The notes below the pieces were generated by a model that saw only the letters and a program-made list of their open reading frames with translations, had not been told where the DNA came from and searched no databases. A DNA stretch of 64,000 bases from Mycoplasmatota bacterium. Lineage in GTDB: Bacteria; Bacillota_I; Bacilli_A; Izemoplasmatales; Hujiaoplasmataceae. The DNA is taken from NCBI GenBank assembly GCA_018622675.1, contig CP076020.1:1178001-1242000 (forward strand). The letters run 5' to 3'. This document shows positions 47,304 to 55,425 of the stretch, piece after piece; position 1 is the stretch's first letter, and each line of letters opens with the position of its first letter. The position numbers and the translations under genes were made by a program.

Positions 47304-48174
47304 AAATATTAACTTTGATTTTGTGATTACAAGCATCTTTAAACCAATAAAAAACATCTTTCGTTACTACTGCATCTTCTAAAGCATCATGCTTTTGATG
47401 GTCCAGATCTTGATTAGAATATAAATTATATGCATTAAAAAGGCCTAAGTCATTTTTAAGTCTAAAATACGTTTTGTGCAAACTTAATAAATCAACAAAT
47501 TGCATATCATTAATAAAATTTTCAAGTCGGTGAATTTTATTTAATTTTGATAACTCTGATTTATCATTTTTCCCCCATACATAAATGATAGGTTGGTAAT
47601 CATCATTAATTTTAGATAACATATGATGTAATTCCTTATATTTTGCCCCATTGTCTACTTTACCTTGAGAAATATCTAAAAACTTTAAAGTCCGCTTGGA
47701 TAATTTTGGAAATAAGTCCGGCTTAATATAACTTTGGTATCTTTTAATTTCTTCACCAAATGTATCAGTTAATACAAATCCAACCTGAATAATTTCTGAT
47801 ATAAAATTTTGATAATTTCGATAAGGTGGCATTGACATTTCAAAGTCAATAAACAAACGATATCTTTCTTGATTTACTAGTTTTTTAATTTCTGTTTTGA
47901 TCATCGATATGTCATAAAACACTTTTGGTTTATTTCCTCTCGGTGATAAGACTTTATCAATACTTACCACATTATTTACTAAGTAATTTTTATAAATCCT
48001 TGATTCTCGTTTCACTTTAAGAAAAACATACATATTTTTATGAAAATAATCCATAAACTGCCTAAACATACCTTTACTCATATAGAAATAGGATAGCTTA
48101 TTACCTACATTAATTGCGATTAACCTGCGGTTTTCATCAACTTTTCTTATTTTTCCATAAACATTTTCTATCAT
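47302..48174 (-). CDS. DEDDh-type 3'-5' exonuclease domain protein
   Basis: 290 residues. An N-terminal region of about 100 residues of unknown type is followed by an exonuclease fold: RLFIDFEMSMPPY (first Asp and Glu), VYVWGKNDKSEL region and HDALEDAVVT (His and last Asp). The substrate could be DNA or RNA. It overlaps the uvrC stop by 4 bases, so a repair role together with UvrC is possible but only inferred. Confidence 0.75.
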   Translation of the reverse strand: MIENVYGKIRKVDENRRLIAINVGNKLSYFYMSKGMFRQFMDYFHKNMYVFLKVKRESRIYKNYLVNNVVSIDKVLSPRGNKPKVFYDISMIKTEIKKLVNQERYRLFIDFEMSMPPYRNYQNFISEIIQVGFVLTDTFGEEIKRYQSYIKPDLFPKLSKRTLKFLDISQGKVDNGAKYKELHHMLSKINDDYQPIIYVWGKNDKSELSKLNKIHRLENFINDMQFVDLLSLHKTYFRLKNDLGLFNAYNLYSNQDLDHQKHDALEDAVVTKDVFYWFKDACNHKIKVNI

Positions 48175-49958
48175 GATTCATCATCTTTCTTTCCTTGATA
48201 ATTGCTTAAAGCCAAGTAAATATTATCAATAGCTTCTTCTTGAATTCTTAGGTCCTTTAATTCTTGTCTTGGTGCATTTCGAATATTTTCTAAATTTTTA
48301 TATTTCTTTAATAACTTATTCTTTGTTGCTTTACCTACTTTTGGTATAGTATCCAAGATAGAAGCGTAAATCTTTTTACCCGCAACGCTTCTTTGATAGT
48401 TAATCGCGAAACGATGCACCTCTTCTTGTATTCTATATAACAAAGAATACATATTTGAATGTTTATCAATTTTTATTTCTATTTCATCCATAGTAATGAT
48501 ACTATCGGTTTTATGTCGTGAGTTTTTCTTCAATCCTATGACTTGATAATCTAAATTCAATTCATTAAGAACTTGTTTGGCTGCTCTTAATTGAATAATA
48601 CCACCATCGACAATAATTAAATCCGGTTTATCTAAATCATCCATCATAACAGCTAAGTATCGTCTATATATAATTTCTTTCATTATAGCATAGTCATCGC
48701 CAGTTTGAACTGTCTTAACCCTATACTTGCGGTATTCATTCTTATCTGGTAATCCATTGGTAAAGACAACCATAGCTGATACAAGATTTTGTCCAGAAAT
48801 ATTAGAATTATCAAATGCATCAATTCTTGTAATCGAAGAAATATTTAAGGTATCTTCTAATTCTTTTAAAGCATGGATTGTCTTATTTTCTTTATTCAAA
48901 AATGCAGACAAATTATTATTAAGATGTATCTTTGCATTTTCTAAAGCTATATCTAATAGTTTAACTTTTTTCCCTCTTTGAGGAACAAAAATAACATTCT
49001 CAAATATTTCTGGAAATAAGTCGTAATGATAACCATGTGGTAATAGTATTTCATCAGGTATGGGCTGACTTTCATAAAATTGAGCTAAGTAAGTTAAAAG
49101 TATCTCTTCTACATTACCATAATACGAAAAAATCTTTGATGAAGAAAATAATACTCTTCCACTTCTCATAAATAGTATATTGATTGAAATATAGTTATCA
49201 TAACTTACAAAATTAACAATATCTCTATTCTTATTATCAGAAAAAATAACTTGTTGCTGCTCTGTTGTTTTTTCAATAGCAGTGATTAGATCTTTAAATT
49301 CTTGTGCTTTTTCAAATTCCAATTTACGAGAATGTTCTTCCATTTTCGCTTTATATTCTTGAATAAATTCTTTTGTATTTCCTGATAGAAAACTGCGTAC
49401 TTTTTTGATTAACTCCTTGTAAGTTTCAGGTTTTACCTCATACTCACAAGGCCCCAAGCACTGTTTAATATGATAATATAAACAAACTTTTTTTGGGAAT
49501 TTAGAACACTTTCTAAAGGGAAATATTGAATCTAACAATCTCACCGTTTCATTGGCATAGCTTGCATTGGGATAAGGGCCAAAGACATTTTTTTTATTTT
49601 TACTTACATTCCTTGTTACCCTAATAATAGGGTGTTCTTCATCTGTAACTTCAATATAAGGGTATGTTTTATTATCCATTAATTTGATATTATATTTTGG
49701 TAAATATTTTTTTATTTGTGATAACTCCAATAAAAAAGCTTCTTTCTCATTATTCGTTATCACATAAGTAAAATCATCGATCTCCCTTACTAATCTTGTG
49801 GTTTTATCATCATGTGCTCCAACAAAATAAGAACTTACTCGATTTTTTAAGTTCTTTGCTTTTCCAACATATATAATTTTGCCCTTACTATCAAGCATTT
49901 GATAAGTACCAGGTTTAATAGGTAATTTTCTAATTTTATCTCTAATTTTTGATTTCAT
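48171..49958 (-). CDS. uvrC: Excinuclease ABC subunit C
   Basis: 595 residues. N-terminal GIY-YIG nuclease (KPGTYQMLDSKGKIIYVGKA), a Cys cluster (CSKFPKKVCLYYHIKQCLGPC), a UVR motif (KLEFEKAQEFKDLI), the RNase-H-like nuclease domain and a final HhH region. It makes both incisions in nucleotide excision repair. The ATG start is fixed by homology but has no ribosome site and lies 9 bases after a perfect -10, so the message is probably leaderless. Confidence 0.96.
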   Translation of the reverse strand: MKSKIRDKIRKLPIKPGTYQMLDSKGKIIYVGKAKNLKNRVSSYFVGAHDDKTTRLVREIDDFTYVITNNEKEAFLLELSQIKKYLPKYNIKLMDNKTYPYIEVTDEEHPIIRVTRNVSKNKKNVFGPYPNASYANETVRLLDSIFPFRKCSKFPKKVCLYYHIKQCLGPCEYEVKPETYKELIKKVRSFLSGNTKEFIQEYKAKMEEHSRKLEFEKAQEFKDLITAIEKTTEQQQVIFSDNKNRDIVNFVSYDNYISINILFMRSGRVLFSSSKIFSYYGNVEEILLTYLAQFYESQPIPDEILLPHGYHYDLFPEIFENVIFVPQRGKKVKLLDIALENAKIHLNNNLSAFLNKENKTIHALKELEDTLNISSITRIDAFDNSNISGQNLVSAMVVFTNGLPDKNEYRKYRVKTVQTGDDYAIMKEIIYRRYLAVMMDDLDKPDLIIVDGGIIQLRAAKQVLNELNLDYQVIGLKKNSRHKTDSIITMDEIEIKIDKHSNMYSLLYRIQEEVHRFAINYQRSVAGKKIYASILDTIPKVGKATKNKLLKKYKNLENIRNAPRQELKDLRIQEEAIDNIYLALSNYQGKKDDES

Positions 49959-49967
49959 CGTATTTAA

Positions 49968-49996
49968 ATTATATCAAAATTTTAATTATCATTCAA
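49968..49996 (-). promoter_or_regulatory. Promoter of uvrC (near-leaderless)
   Basis: TTGAAT (49996-49991), 17 bases, TATAAT (49973-49968). Transcription should begin within about 3 bases of the uvrC ATG. Confidence 0.7.
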
Positions 49997-50000
49997 TATA

Positions 50001-50028
50001 AAGAAAAACTCTAGCAGTGCTAGAGTTT
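50001..50028 (-). terminator. Terminator after rbfA
   Basis: AAACTCTAGC / GCTAGAGTTT stem with 3-base loop and T-run on minus, ending the rimP-rbfA operon. Confidence 0.8.
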
Positions 50029-50356
50029 ATTTTATATTCCTAATAATATCGTCCACACGTTTACCGGTATCATATGATTTATCATATTTAAAAACAAGTT
50101 CAGGTACCTTACGCATCTTAACTCTCTTTGCAATTTGGTTTTTGATAAAACCATTTGCTCTATCAAGTGTTTCTTTAGTTTTAGCTATATCGTCTTCTGA
50201 ACCATATACGGTGTAATAAGCATACATATAAGATAACTCATTAGTGATTTTTACATCAGTGATGGTAATAAAGGCTAACTTATCTTTAATTTCATTTTGT
50301 AGAATATCACTTATAGCCCTTTGAACATCAGTTTCTAAATGTTTTACTTTTGCCAT
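50027..50356 (-). CDS. rbfA: Ribosome-binding factor A
   Basis: 109 residues, KH-type fold. ETDVQRAISDILQNEIKD at the start and PELVFKYDKSYDTGKRVDDII at the end are typical. It helps mature the small ribosomal subunit. Its start overlaps the infB stop by 1 base. Confidence 0.95.
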   Translation of the reverse strand: MAKVKHLETDVQRAISDILQNEIKDKLAFITITDVKITNELSYMYAYYTVYGSEDDIAKTKETLDRANGFIKNQIAKRVKMRKVPELVFKYDKSYDTGKRVDDIIRNIK

Positions 50357-52170
50357 TATTCTACCTCTTTCATAGTTGAAACTTCAATCATATCTCCTTG
50401 TTTTATATCGTTATAATTTTCAATAGTTATTCCGCATTCAAATCCTTGTCTGACTTCTTTGGCATCTTCTTTAAATCGTTTCAATGATCCAAGTTTACCT
50501 TCATAAACTATTTTTCCATTACGAACAATTTTAACCAGAGAATTTCTTTTTATAACTCCGCTTGTCACCATACATCCTGCAATTGTTCCTACTTTAGATA
50601 CTGAGTAAGTTTCTCTTACTTCAGCTTCTCCAATAACTTGTTCCTCAAAGACTGGATCAAGCAATCCTTTCATTGCAGCTTCTATATCATCTAATGCTTC
50701 ATATATAACACGATATGTTCTAATTTCAACACCTTTTTCTTTAGCTAATGCTCTTACTGAACCAGAGACTCCAACACCAAAACCGATAATAATGGCATTG
50801 GAAGCTTCTGCAAGAAGAATATCTCCATCAGTCACTCCACCAACACCAGAACCAATAATTTCTATATCACTACCTTCAACAGTGATTTTGTTGATAGAAC
50901 CTTTAAAGGCCTCAATAGAACCTTGTACATCAGCTTTGATAATAAGTGCTAATTTTTTCGTTTCATCACTAGCTTGATTAAAGAAATCTTCTAAAGACAT
51001 CGCTTCTTTTGGTGCGTGTTGTTTATCAAAGACTCTGTCAGTTCTTTCATCAGCTATATCTCTTACTGTTTTTTCATCATCAAATACTTTAAATGGATCC
51101 CCAGCCTGTGGAACATCATTCAATCCAATAATCTCAACAGCTTGACCAGGTTTTGATTCTTTAATTTGTTCACCTAAATCATTAGACATGGCTCTTACTT
51201 TTCCGTAAGTTGAACCAACTGCAAAATAATCTTGTACTCTTAAAGTACCATTGTTAACTAATATAGTGGCAACAGGTCCTCGCCCTTTATCCAATCTCGC
51301 TTCAATAACTGTTCCTGAAGCTTCTCTATTAGGGTTAGCTTTTAATTCTTGCATTTCAGCAACAACTTGTATAGTTTCTAACAAGCCATCAATACCTTCA
51401 TTTTTAAGCGCAGAAATCTCTACATAAGGAATTTCACCGCCCCATTCTTCTGGCAATAAACCTAGATCACCTAATTGTTGTTTAACACGATCAGGATTAG
51501 CACCCGGTACATCCATTTTATTAACAGCCACAATAATATCACATTCAGATGCTTTTGCATGATCAATAGCTTCTCTTGTTTGAGGCATTACTCCATCATC
51601 AGCAGCTACTACTAAGACAACGATATCTGTAATTTTAGCACCTCTTGCTCTCATTTCTGTAAATGCAGCATGACCAGGTGTATCAATAAAAGTAATTTTC
51701 TTACCATTTCTTTCGACTTGATAAGCACCAATATGTTGAGTAATCCCACCAGCTTCTGTTGAAACAACACGAGAATGTCTGATTGTATCTAATAAAGTTG
51801 TTTTCCCATGGTCAACGTGACCCATAATTGTTACCACTGCAGGTCTAGACACTAGATCTTCTGGATTATCTTCTTCTTTAATTTCTTCGAATCTAGTTAC
51901 ATCAGTCACTACTTCATCTTTAAATTCTAAATCATATTCCATGGCTAGTAACTCAGAATTTTCCCTATCTAAAGCTTGATTCTTAGACGCCATTACTTTC
52001 AAGAACATCAATTTTTTTATGACATCAGAGACAGGTTGTTTAACTTGATCAGCAAAATCAGCCACAGTCATCCCATTGCGATAAGTAATGACTTTTGGCA
52101 TCTCTTTCTTAGTTTTTTTACCCTGTTTTTTCTGAAAATTTTTATTTTTATTCGGTACATGTTTTGGCAT
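50356..52170 (-). CDS. infB: Translation initiation factor IF-2
   Basis: 604 residues, with a short N-terminal region like other Mollicutes and close relatives. G1 motif GHVDHGKTTLLD, switch region FIDTPGHAAFTEMRARGA, NKMD and the C-terminal fMet-tRNA-binding domain (SVSKVGTIAGCMV). It brings fMet-tRNA to the ribosome. It is part of the nusA-infB operon. Confidence 0.97.
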   Translation of the reverse strand: MPKHVPNKNKNFQKKQGKKTKKEMPKVITYRNGMTVADFADQVKQPVSDVIKKLMFLKVMASKNQALDRENSELLAMEYDLEFKDEVVTDVTRFEEIKEEDNPEDLVSRPAVVTIMGHVDHGKTTLLDTIRHSRVVSTEAGGITQHIGAYQVERNGKKITFIDTPGHAAFTEMRARGAKITDIVVLVVAADDGVMPQTREAIDHAKASECDIIVAVNKMDVPGANPDRVKQQLGDLGLLPEEWGGEIPYVEISALKNEGIDGLLETIQVVAEMQELKANPNREASGTVIEARLDKGRGPVATILVNNGTLRVQDYFAVGSTYGKVRAMSNDLGEQIKESKPGQAVEIIGLNDVPQAGDPFKVFDDEKTVRDIADERTDRVFDKQHAPKEAMSLEDFFNQASDETKKLALIIKADVQGSIEAFKGSINKITVEGSDIEIIGSGVGGVTDGDILLAEASNAIIIGFGVGVSGSVRALAKEKGVEIRTYRVIYEALDDIEAAMKGLLDPVFEEQVIGEAEVRETYSVSKVGTIAGCMVTSGVIKRNSLVKIVRNGKIVYEGKLGSLKRFKEDAKEVRQGFECGITIENYNDIKQGDMIEVSTMKEVE

Positions 52171-52194
52171 ATAACCACCTCTTTCTTAAAACTC

Positions 52195-52494
52195 TTATAG
52201 TAAACTTTTGATTTTTTTAGCAAAACCTTGATCTTTAATTGCAATGACCTTTCTATTTGCTTTACCTATGGCTTTGGAGATTTCATCTGATGTCAAAATA
52301 TCAATCACCTGAACATGATAGGTTTTTGATTTATCTGTCACTCTCTTTGTTGTATTAAACCCAGCATCGGTTGCTAAAATCACAAGTTTAGCTTGATTAC
52401 TCTTTATTTTTTCAAGTGACATTTCCTCGCCACTCACTAAAAGATTTGCCCTTTGGCATAATCCTAAAGCTGAAAGTATTTTATCTTTATCCAT
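52195..52494 (-). CDS. ylxQ: YlxQ-type L7Ae-family RNA-binding protein
   Basis: 99 residues. L7Ae fold: ALGLCQRANLLVSGEEMSLEKI and LVILATDAGFNTTKRVTDK. Proteins in this place bind K-turn-like RNA; the role is not settled. It overlaps ylxR by 8 bases. Confidence 0.85.
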   Translation of the reverse strand: MDKDKILSALGLCQRANLLVSGEEMSLEKIKSNQAKLVILATDAGFNTTKRVTDKSKTYHVQVIDILTSDEISKAIGKANRKVIAIKDQGFAKKIKSLL

Positions 52495-52753
52495 GATTCC
52501 CAGCCTTTAATAAAGCATCAAAAACTTCAACAGGGACATCTACTTTTAAATGTTTTGATAAAATATTATGTTTTCTGGCTTTTTCAATGATTGTCTTGTC
52601 TTTAGATAGATAAACTCCACGTCCATTTGCTTTTCCTGTTTCATCAAAAATGACGTTTCCTTCTGGTGTCCTAACAACTCTTAATAAATTCTTTTTTTCT
52701 TTGCGTTCATTAGATACAACACATTTTCTCATGGGAATTTTTCTAACTTTCAT
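52487..52753 (-). CDS. ylxR: YlxR-family nucleic-acid-binding protein (DUF448)
   Basis: 88 residues, with the family motif IPMRKCVVSNERKEKKNLLR and ANGRGVYLS. It lies between nusA and ylxQ, the standard position. Confidence 0.9.
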   Translation of the reverse strand: MKVRKIPMRKCVVSNERKEKKNLLRVVRTPEGNVIFDETGKANGRGVYLSKDKTIIEKARKHNILSKHLKVDVPVEVFDALLKAGNHG

Positions 52754-52761
52754 ATAACCAC

Positions 52762-53826
52762 CTAGAATTTTAGACCTTCGCCTTTAGCTTCAGATTCTGA
52801 TTTAATATCTATTTTCCAACCAGAAGATTGAACAGCTAGTCTTGCATTTTGTCCTCTTTTACCAATAGCCAAAGACAACTGATCATCAGGCACTATAACA
52901 ACAGCTGATTTATCTCTTTCATTGTATTCAACAGATAAGGTTCTTGCTGGTTGAATAGAATTAGCAATGAGTTCTTCAGGATCTTTACTATACTTATAAA
53001 TATCTATCTTTTCACCATTCAAACTATCAATCACACTTTTTATTCTCATACCACTACGACCTAAACAAGCTCCTAGTGGATCAACATTTTCATCATTTGA
53101 TAAAACACAAACTTTACATCTATCCCCTGGGTCTCTTGCAAGCCCAAATATTTCAATAACACCATCAGCCAATTCAGGAATTTCATTTTCCATTAAACGT
53201 ACCACTAAATTACGGTCTGTTCTTGAAACATAAACTTTAGGTCCCTTGGTTGTTTTTTCAACTTTAGTTATATATACATTTACCTTTGAACCAACAATTA
53301 AATCTGATGATAACAAGTCTCTAACTGGTATAGAAGTTTCTGTGTCTCTTCCTAAATATAAAGTAACAAAATCATTTTTAATTTTAATGACTTCAGCTAT
53401 AATCATTTCTCCAGTGCGCTCTTCAAAATAATCAAAATTCTTTTCACGTTCTAATTGTTTTAAACCTTGAGTTAACATTTGCTTTGCGGTAGAAGCAGCT
53501 AAACGACCAAAGTTTTTAGGTGTAATTTTTTGTTTTATAATATCACCTATTTTTGCGTTTTTCTTAATCTCTCTCGCTTCTTCCAAAGTGATTTCATGAC
53601 CCGGTTCACTCTCAGGATCTATTTCAGAGACAACGATTGATTTACTAACCAAATCAATTTCTGATTTTTCTGAATTAAAAACAACTTCAGCATTCGTTTT
53701 ACCACCATATGCTTTTTTGTAAGCGTTAATTAATCCATCTCCAAATATTTTTAATATTTCTTCTTTTGTTACATTTCTTTCTACTGCTAAATTTTCTAAT
53801 GCTTTAAAAAAGTCTTTACTAATCAT
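52762..53826 (-). CDS. nusA: Transcription termination/antitermination factor NusA
   Basis: 354 residues. N-terminal polymerase-binding domain, S1 domain, then two KH domains with GACLGRSGMRIKSV and LAIGKRGQNARLAV. It lacks the extra C-terminal acidic repeats of proteobacteria. It controls pausing and termination, and may regulate its own operon leader (54294-54314). It overlaps the rimP stop by 4 bases. Confidence 0.97.
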   Translation of the reverse strand: MISKDFFKALENLAVERNVTKEEILKIFGDGLINAYKKAYGGKTNAEVVFNSEKSEIDLVSKSIVVSEIDPESEPGHEITLEEAREIKKNAKIGDIIKQKITPKNFGRLAASTAKQMLTQGLKQLEREKNFDYFEERTGEMIIAEVIKIKNDFVTLYLGRDTETSIPVRDLLSSDLIVGSKVNVYITKVEKTTKGPKVYVSRTDRNLVVRLMENEIPELADGVIEIFGLARDPGDRCKVCVLSNDENVDPLGACLGRSGMRIKSVIDSLNGEKIDIYKYSKDPEELIANSIQPARTLSVEYNERDKSAVVIVPDDQLSLAIGKRGQNARLAVQSSGWKIDIKSESEAKGEGLKF

Positions 53827-54269
53827 TTTTTTCTCCTAAAATCAATTGCTAATCTAATTAAATTAACATCAATATAATTTATTTTTATTTTTTTGTTTTT
53901 TATTGATAAGGTTAATGAGTCACCATCGAAAGCGATTAAATCACCTTCTAATTTTTGAGTAAAAGTTTCAACATAGACCAATCGTCCTACAGAGTGTTCA
54001 ATAGCCTTTTTAGTTCTTAATTCTCTTTCGGCTCCCGGTGAAGAAACCTCCATCATATACGAATCTTTAATCGGATCTAATTCATCTATAAAAGGGTTAA
54101 GTTTCCTAGTTACTAATACGATATCATCTATAACTACACCTTCTGCTTTATCTATATATATTCTCAATATTTTATTATTATCTTCCTTAACAATTTCCAA
54201 ATTATAAAGATCATATCCTATTGACTTTAAAAAAGAATCAACTTCATTTTTTAATCTTGATAATTCCAT
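53823..54269 (-). CDS. rimP: Ribosome maturation factor RimP
   Basis: 148 residues from the ATG at 54269, 9 bases after AAAGG. Two earlier ATGs (54275, 54278) sit too close to that site. KEDNNKILRIYIDKAEGVVIDD and MEVSSPGAERELR are family motifs. It assists 30S maturation and heads the nusA-infB operon. Confidence 0.92.
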   Translation of the reverse strand: MELSRLKNEVDSFLKSIGYDLYNLEIVKEDNNKILRIYIDKAEGVVIDDIVLVTRKLNPFIDELDPIKDSYMMEVSSPGAERELRTKKAIEHSVGRLVYVETFTQKLEGDLIAFDGDSLTLSIKNKKIKINYIDVNLIRLAIDFRRKK

Positions 54270-54293
54270 ATTCATCATCCTTTCCAATAAAAA

Positions 54294-54314
54294 TGAGAGG
54301 GGACGACCCTCTCA
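54294..54314 (-). promoter_or_regulatory. Hairpin with T-rich tail in the rimP-nusA leader (possible attenuator)
   Basis: A perfect 7-bp GC-rich stem (GAGAGGG / CCCTCTC, plus one A-T pair), 5-base loop, then ATTTTTATT on minus. It sits between the promoter and the rimP ribosome site. It looks like a weak intrinsic terminator inside the leader. Confidence 0.65.
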
Positions 54315-54334
54315 CGTTACCTTATGCTAAAAAT

Positions 54335-54363
54335 ATTATATCATAAGCCCCTAAATAATTCAA
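54335..54363 (-). promoter_or_regulatory. Promoter of the rimP-nusA-infB operon
   Basis: TTGAAT (54363-54358), 17 bases, TATAAT (54340-54335). Confidence 0.75.
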
Positions 54364-54381
54364 GAAAAATCGATAGTTTAA

Positions 54382-54657
54382 CTAGTGTTTCACTAGGATG
54401 TCTTGATATTCAGGATGTTTATCAAACCATCTAATTGCATAAGGACAAGTTGCAACTATTTTCATTTGTTTTTCTTTTAATAAATTGTATGTATACAACA
54501 TGATTTTAGATGCAACACCTTGTCCTCTTAAACTAGGATCAACAAAAACATGATCAATGTTAACAATATCCTTTTTTTCTTTGGGAAATGTTACTTCTGC
54601 AAGTAATAGATCATTTCCTTCCATATAGACTCTATTTTCTTCATTAACAAATTCCAT
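54382..54657 (-). CDS. Small GNAT-family acetyltransferase (YjdJ-like)
   Basis: 91 residues. Acetyl-CoA-binding motif DPSLRGQGVASKIM (about 46-59) and a CPYAIRWFDKHPEY end, typical of the short YjdJ/NAT group. Substrate unknown. Its ATG overlaps the stop of the TrmH-type gene by 1 base. Confidence 0.85.
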   Translation of the reverse strand: MEFVNEENRVYMEGNDLLLAEVTFPKEKKDIVNIDHVFVDPSLRGQGVASKIMLYTYNLLKEKQMKIVATCPYAIRWFDKHPEYQDILVKH

Positions 54658-55379
54658 TAACGGCTACCTCCTAGATAATACATGATGATGCTTCCAGCAA
54701 CACCCGCATTTAATGATTCCATATTATGCATTTTTAACTTAAAAATCAAATTAGATGCTTGTATAATTTCTTGTCTTACACCATTACCTTCATTCCCAAG
54801 AATAACACCTATGTCACCATGATTAACTTTAATATCTTCTAAATGCACTACACTACTCAAGTCTGTCGCAAGAAATTGAATATGTTTGTGTTGATTGATA
54901 AACTTTAAAATATCATCTTCAATCATATTGACTTTAAAAATAGCACCTTGGGTAGCTCTAATGACCTTAGGATTATATACATCAACCGATTGATCAACCA
55001 CAATGTTTTCAAATCCAAAAGCCACAGCTGAACGCAATAGTGTACCCATATTTCCTGGATCTTGAAGACGGTCTAATAATAATACATTTCCCTTTACGAC
55101 TTGATCTTCTTTCATGCGGCAGACACCGATGATACCCTGAGGTGTTTTTACATCTGATATTTTGTTGATAATCTCTTGTGTTACTAAATATTCCTCTATA
55201 TTATTAAAATGAGTTTTCTTTAATGAAAAAACCATCTCTAAAAGCCCCATTTCATAAGCCTCATCTACTAAATGTGACCCCTCAACGATAAATTGTTTCT
55301 TTGCTTGTCTATATTTCTTTTGTTTCAACTTATTAATTTCAACAATTAATGAATTGTTTGCTGACGTTATATTATTAAT
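54657..55379 (-). CDS. TrmH/SpoU-family RNA 2'-O-methyltransferase
   Basis: About 240 residues if it starts at the ATT codon 55379-55377. From there it reads NNITSANNSLIVEINKLK, aligning with the usual SpoU N-terminus, and GAGGTGG lies 4 bases upstream. The first ordinary start codon is a TTG at 55328, which would cut off this conserved part. Knotted SAM-binding motifs: LLLDRLQDPGNMGTLLRSA, VILGNEGNGVR and SLNAGVAGSIIMYYL. It methylates rRNA or tRNA ribose; the site is unknown. Confidence 0.88.
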   Translation of the reverse strand: MNNITSANNSLIVEINKLKQKKYRQAKKQFIVEGSHLVDEAYEMGLLEMVFSLKKTHFNNIEEYLVTQEIINKISDVKTPQGIIGVCRMKEDQVVKGNVLLLDRLQDPGNMGTLLRSAVAFGFENIVVDQSVDVYNPKVIRATQGAIFKVNMIEDDILKFINQHKHIQFLATDLSSVVHLEDIKVNHGDIGVILGNEGNGVRQEIIQASNLIFKLKMHNMESLNAGVAGSIIMYYLGGSR

Positions 55380-55425
55380 AAAACCACCTCATAATCACTC
55401 AAATTATAAATAACAACTTGTAAAA

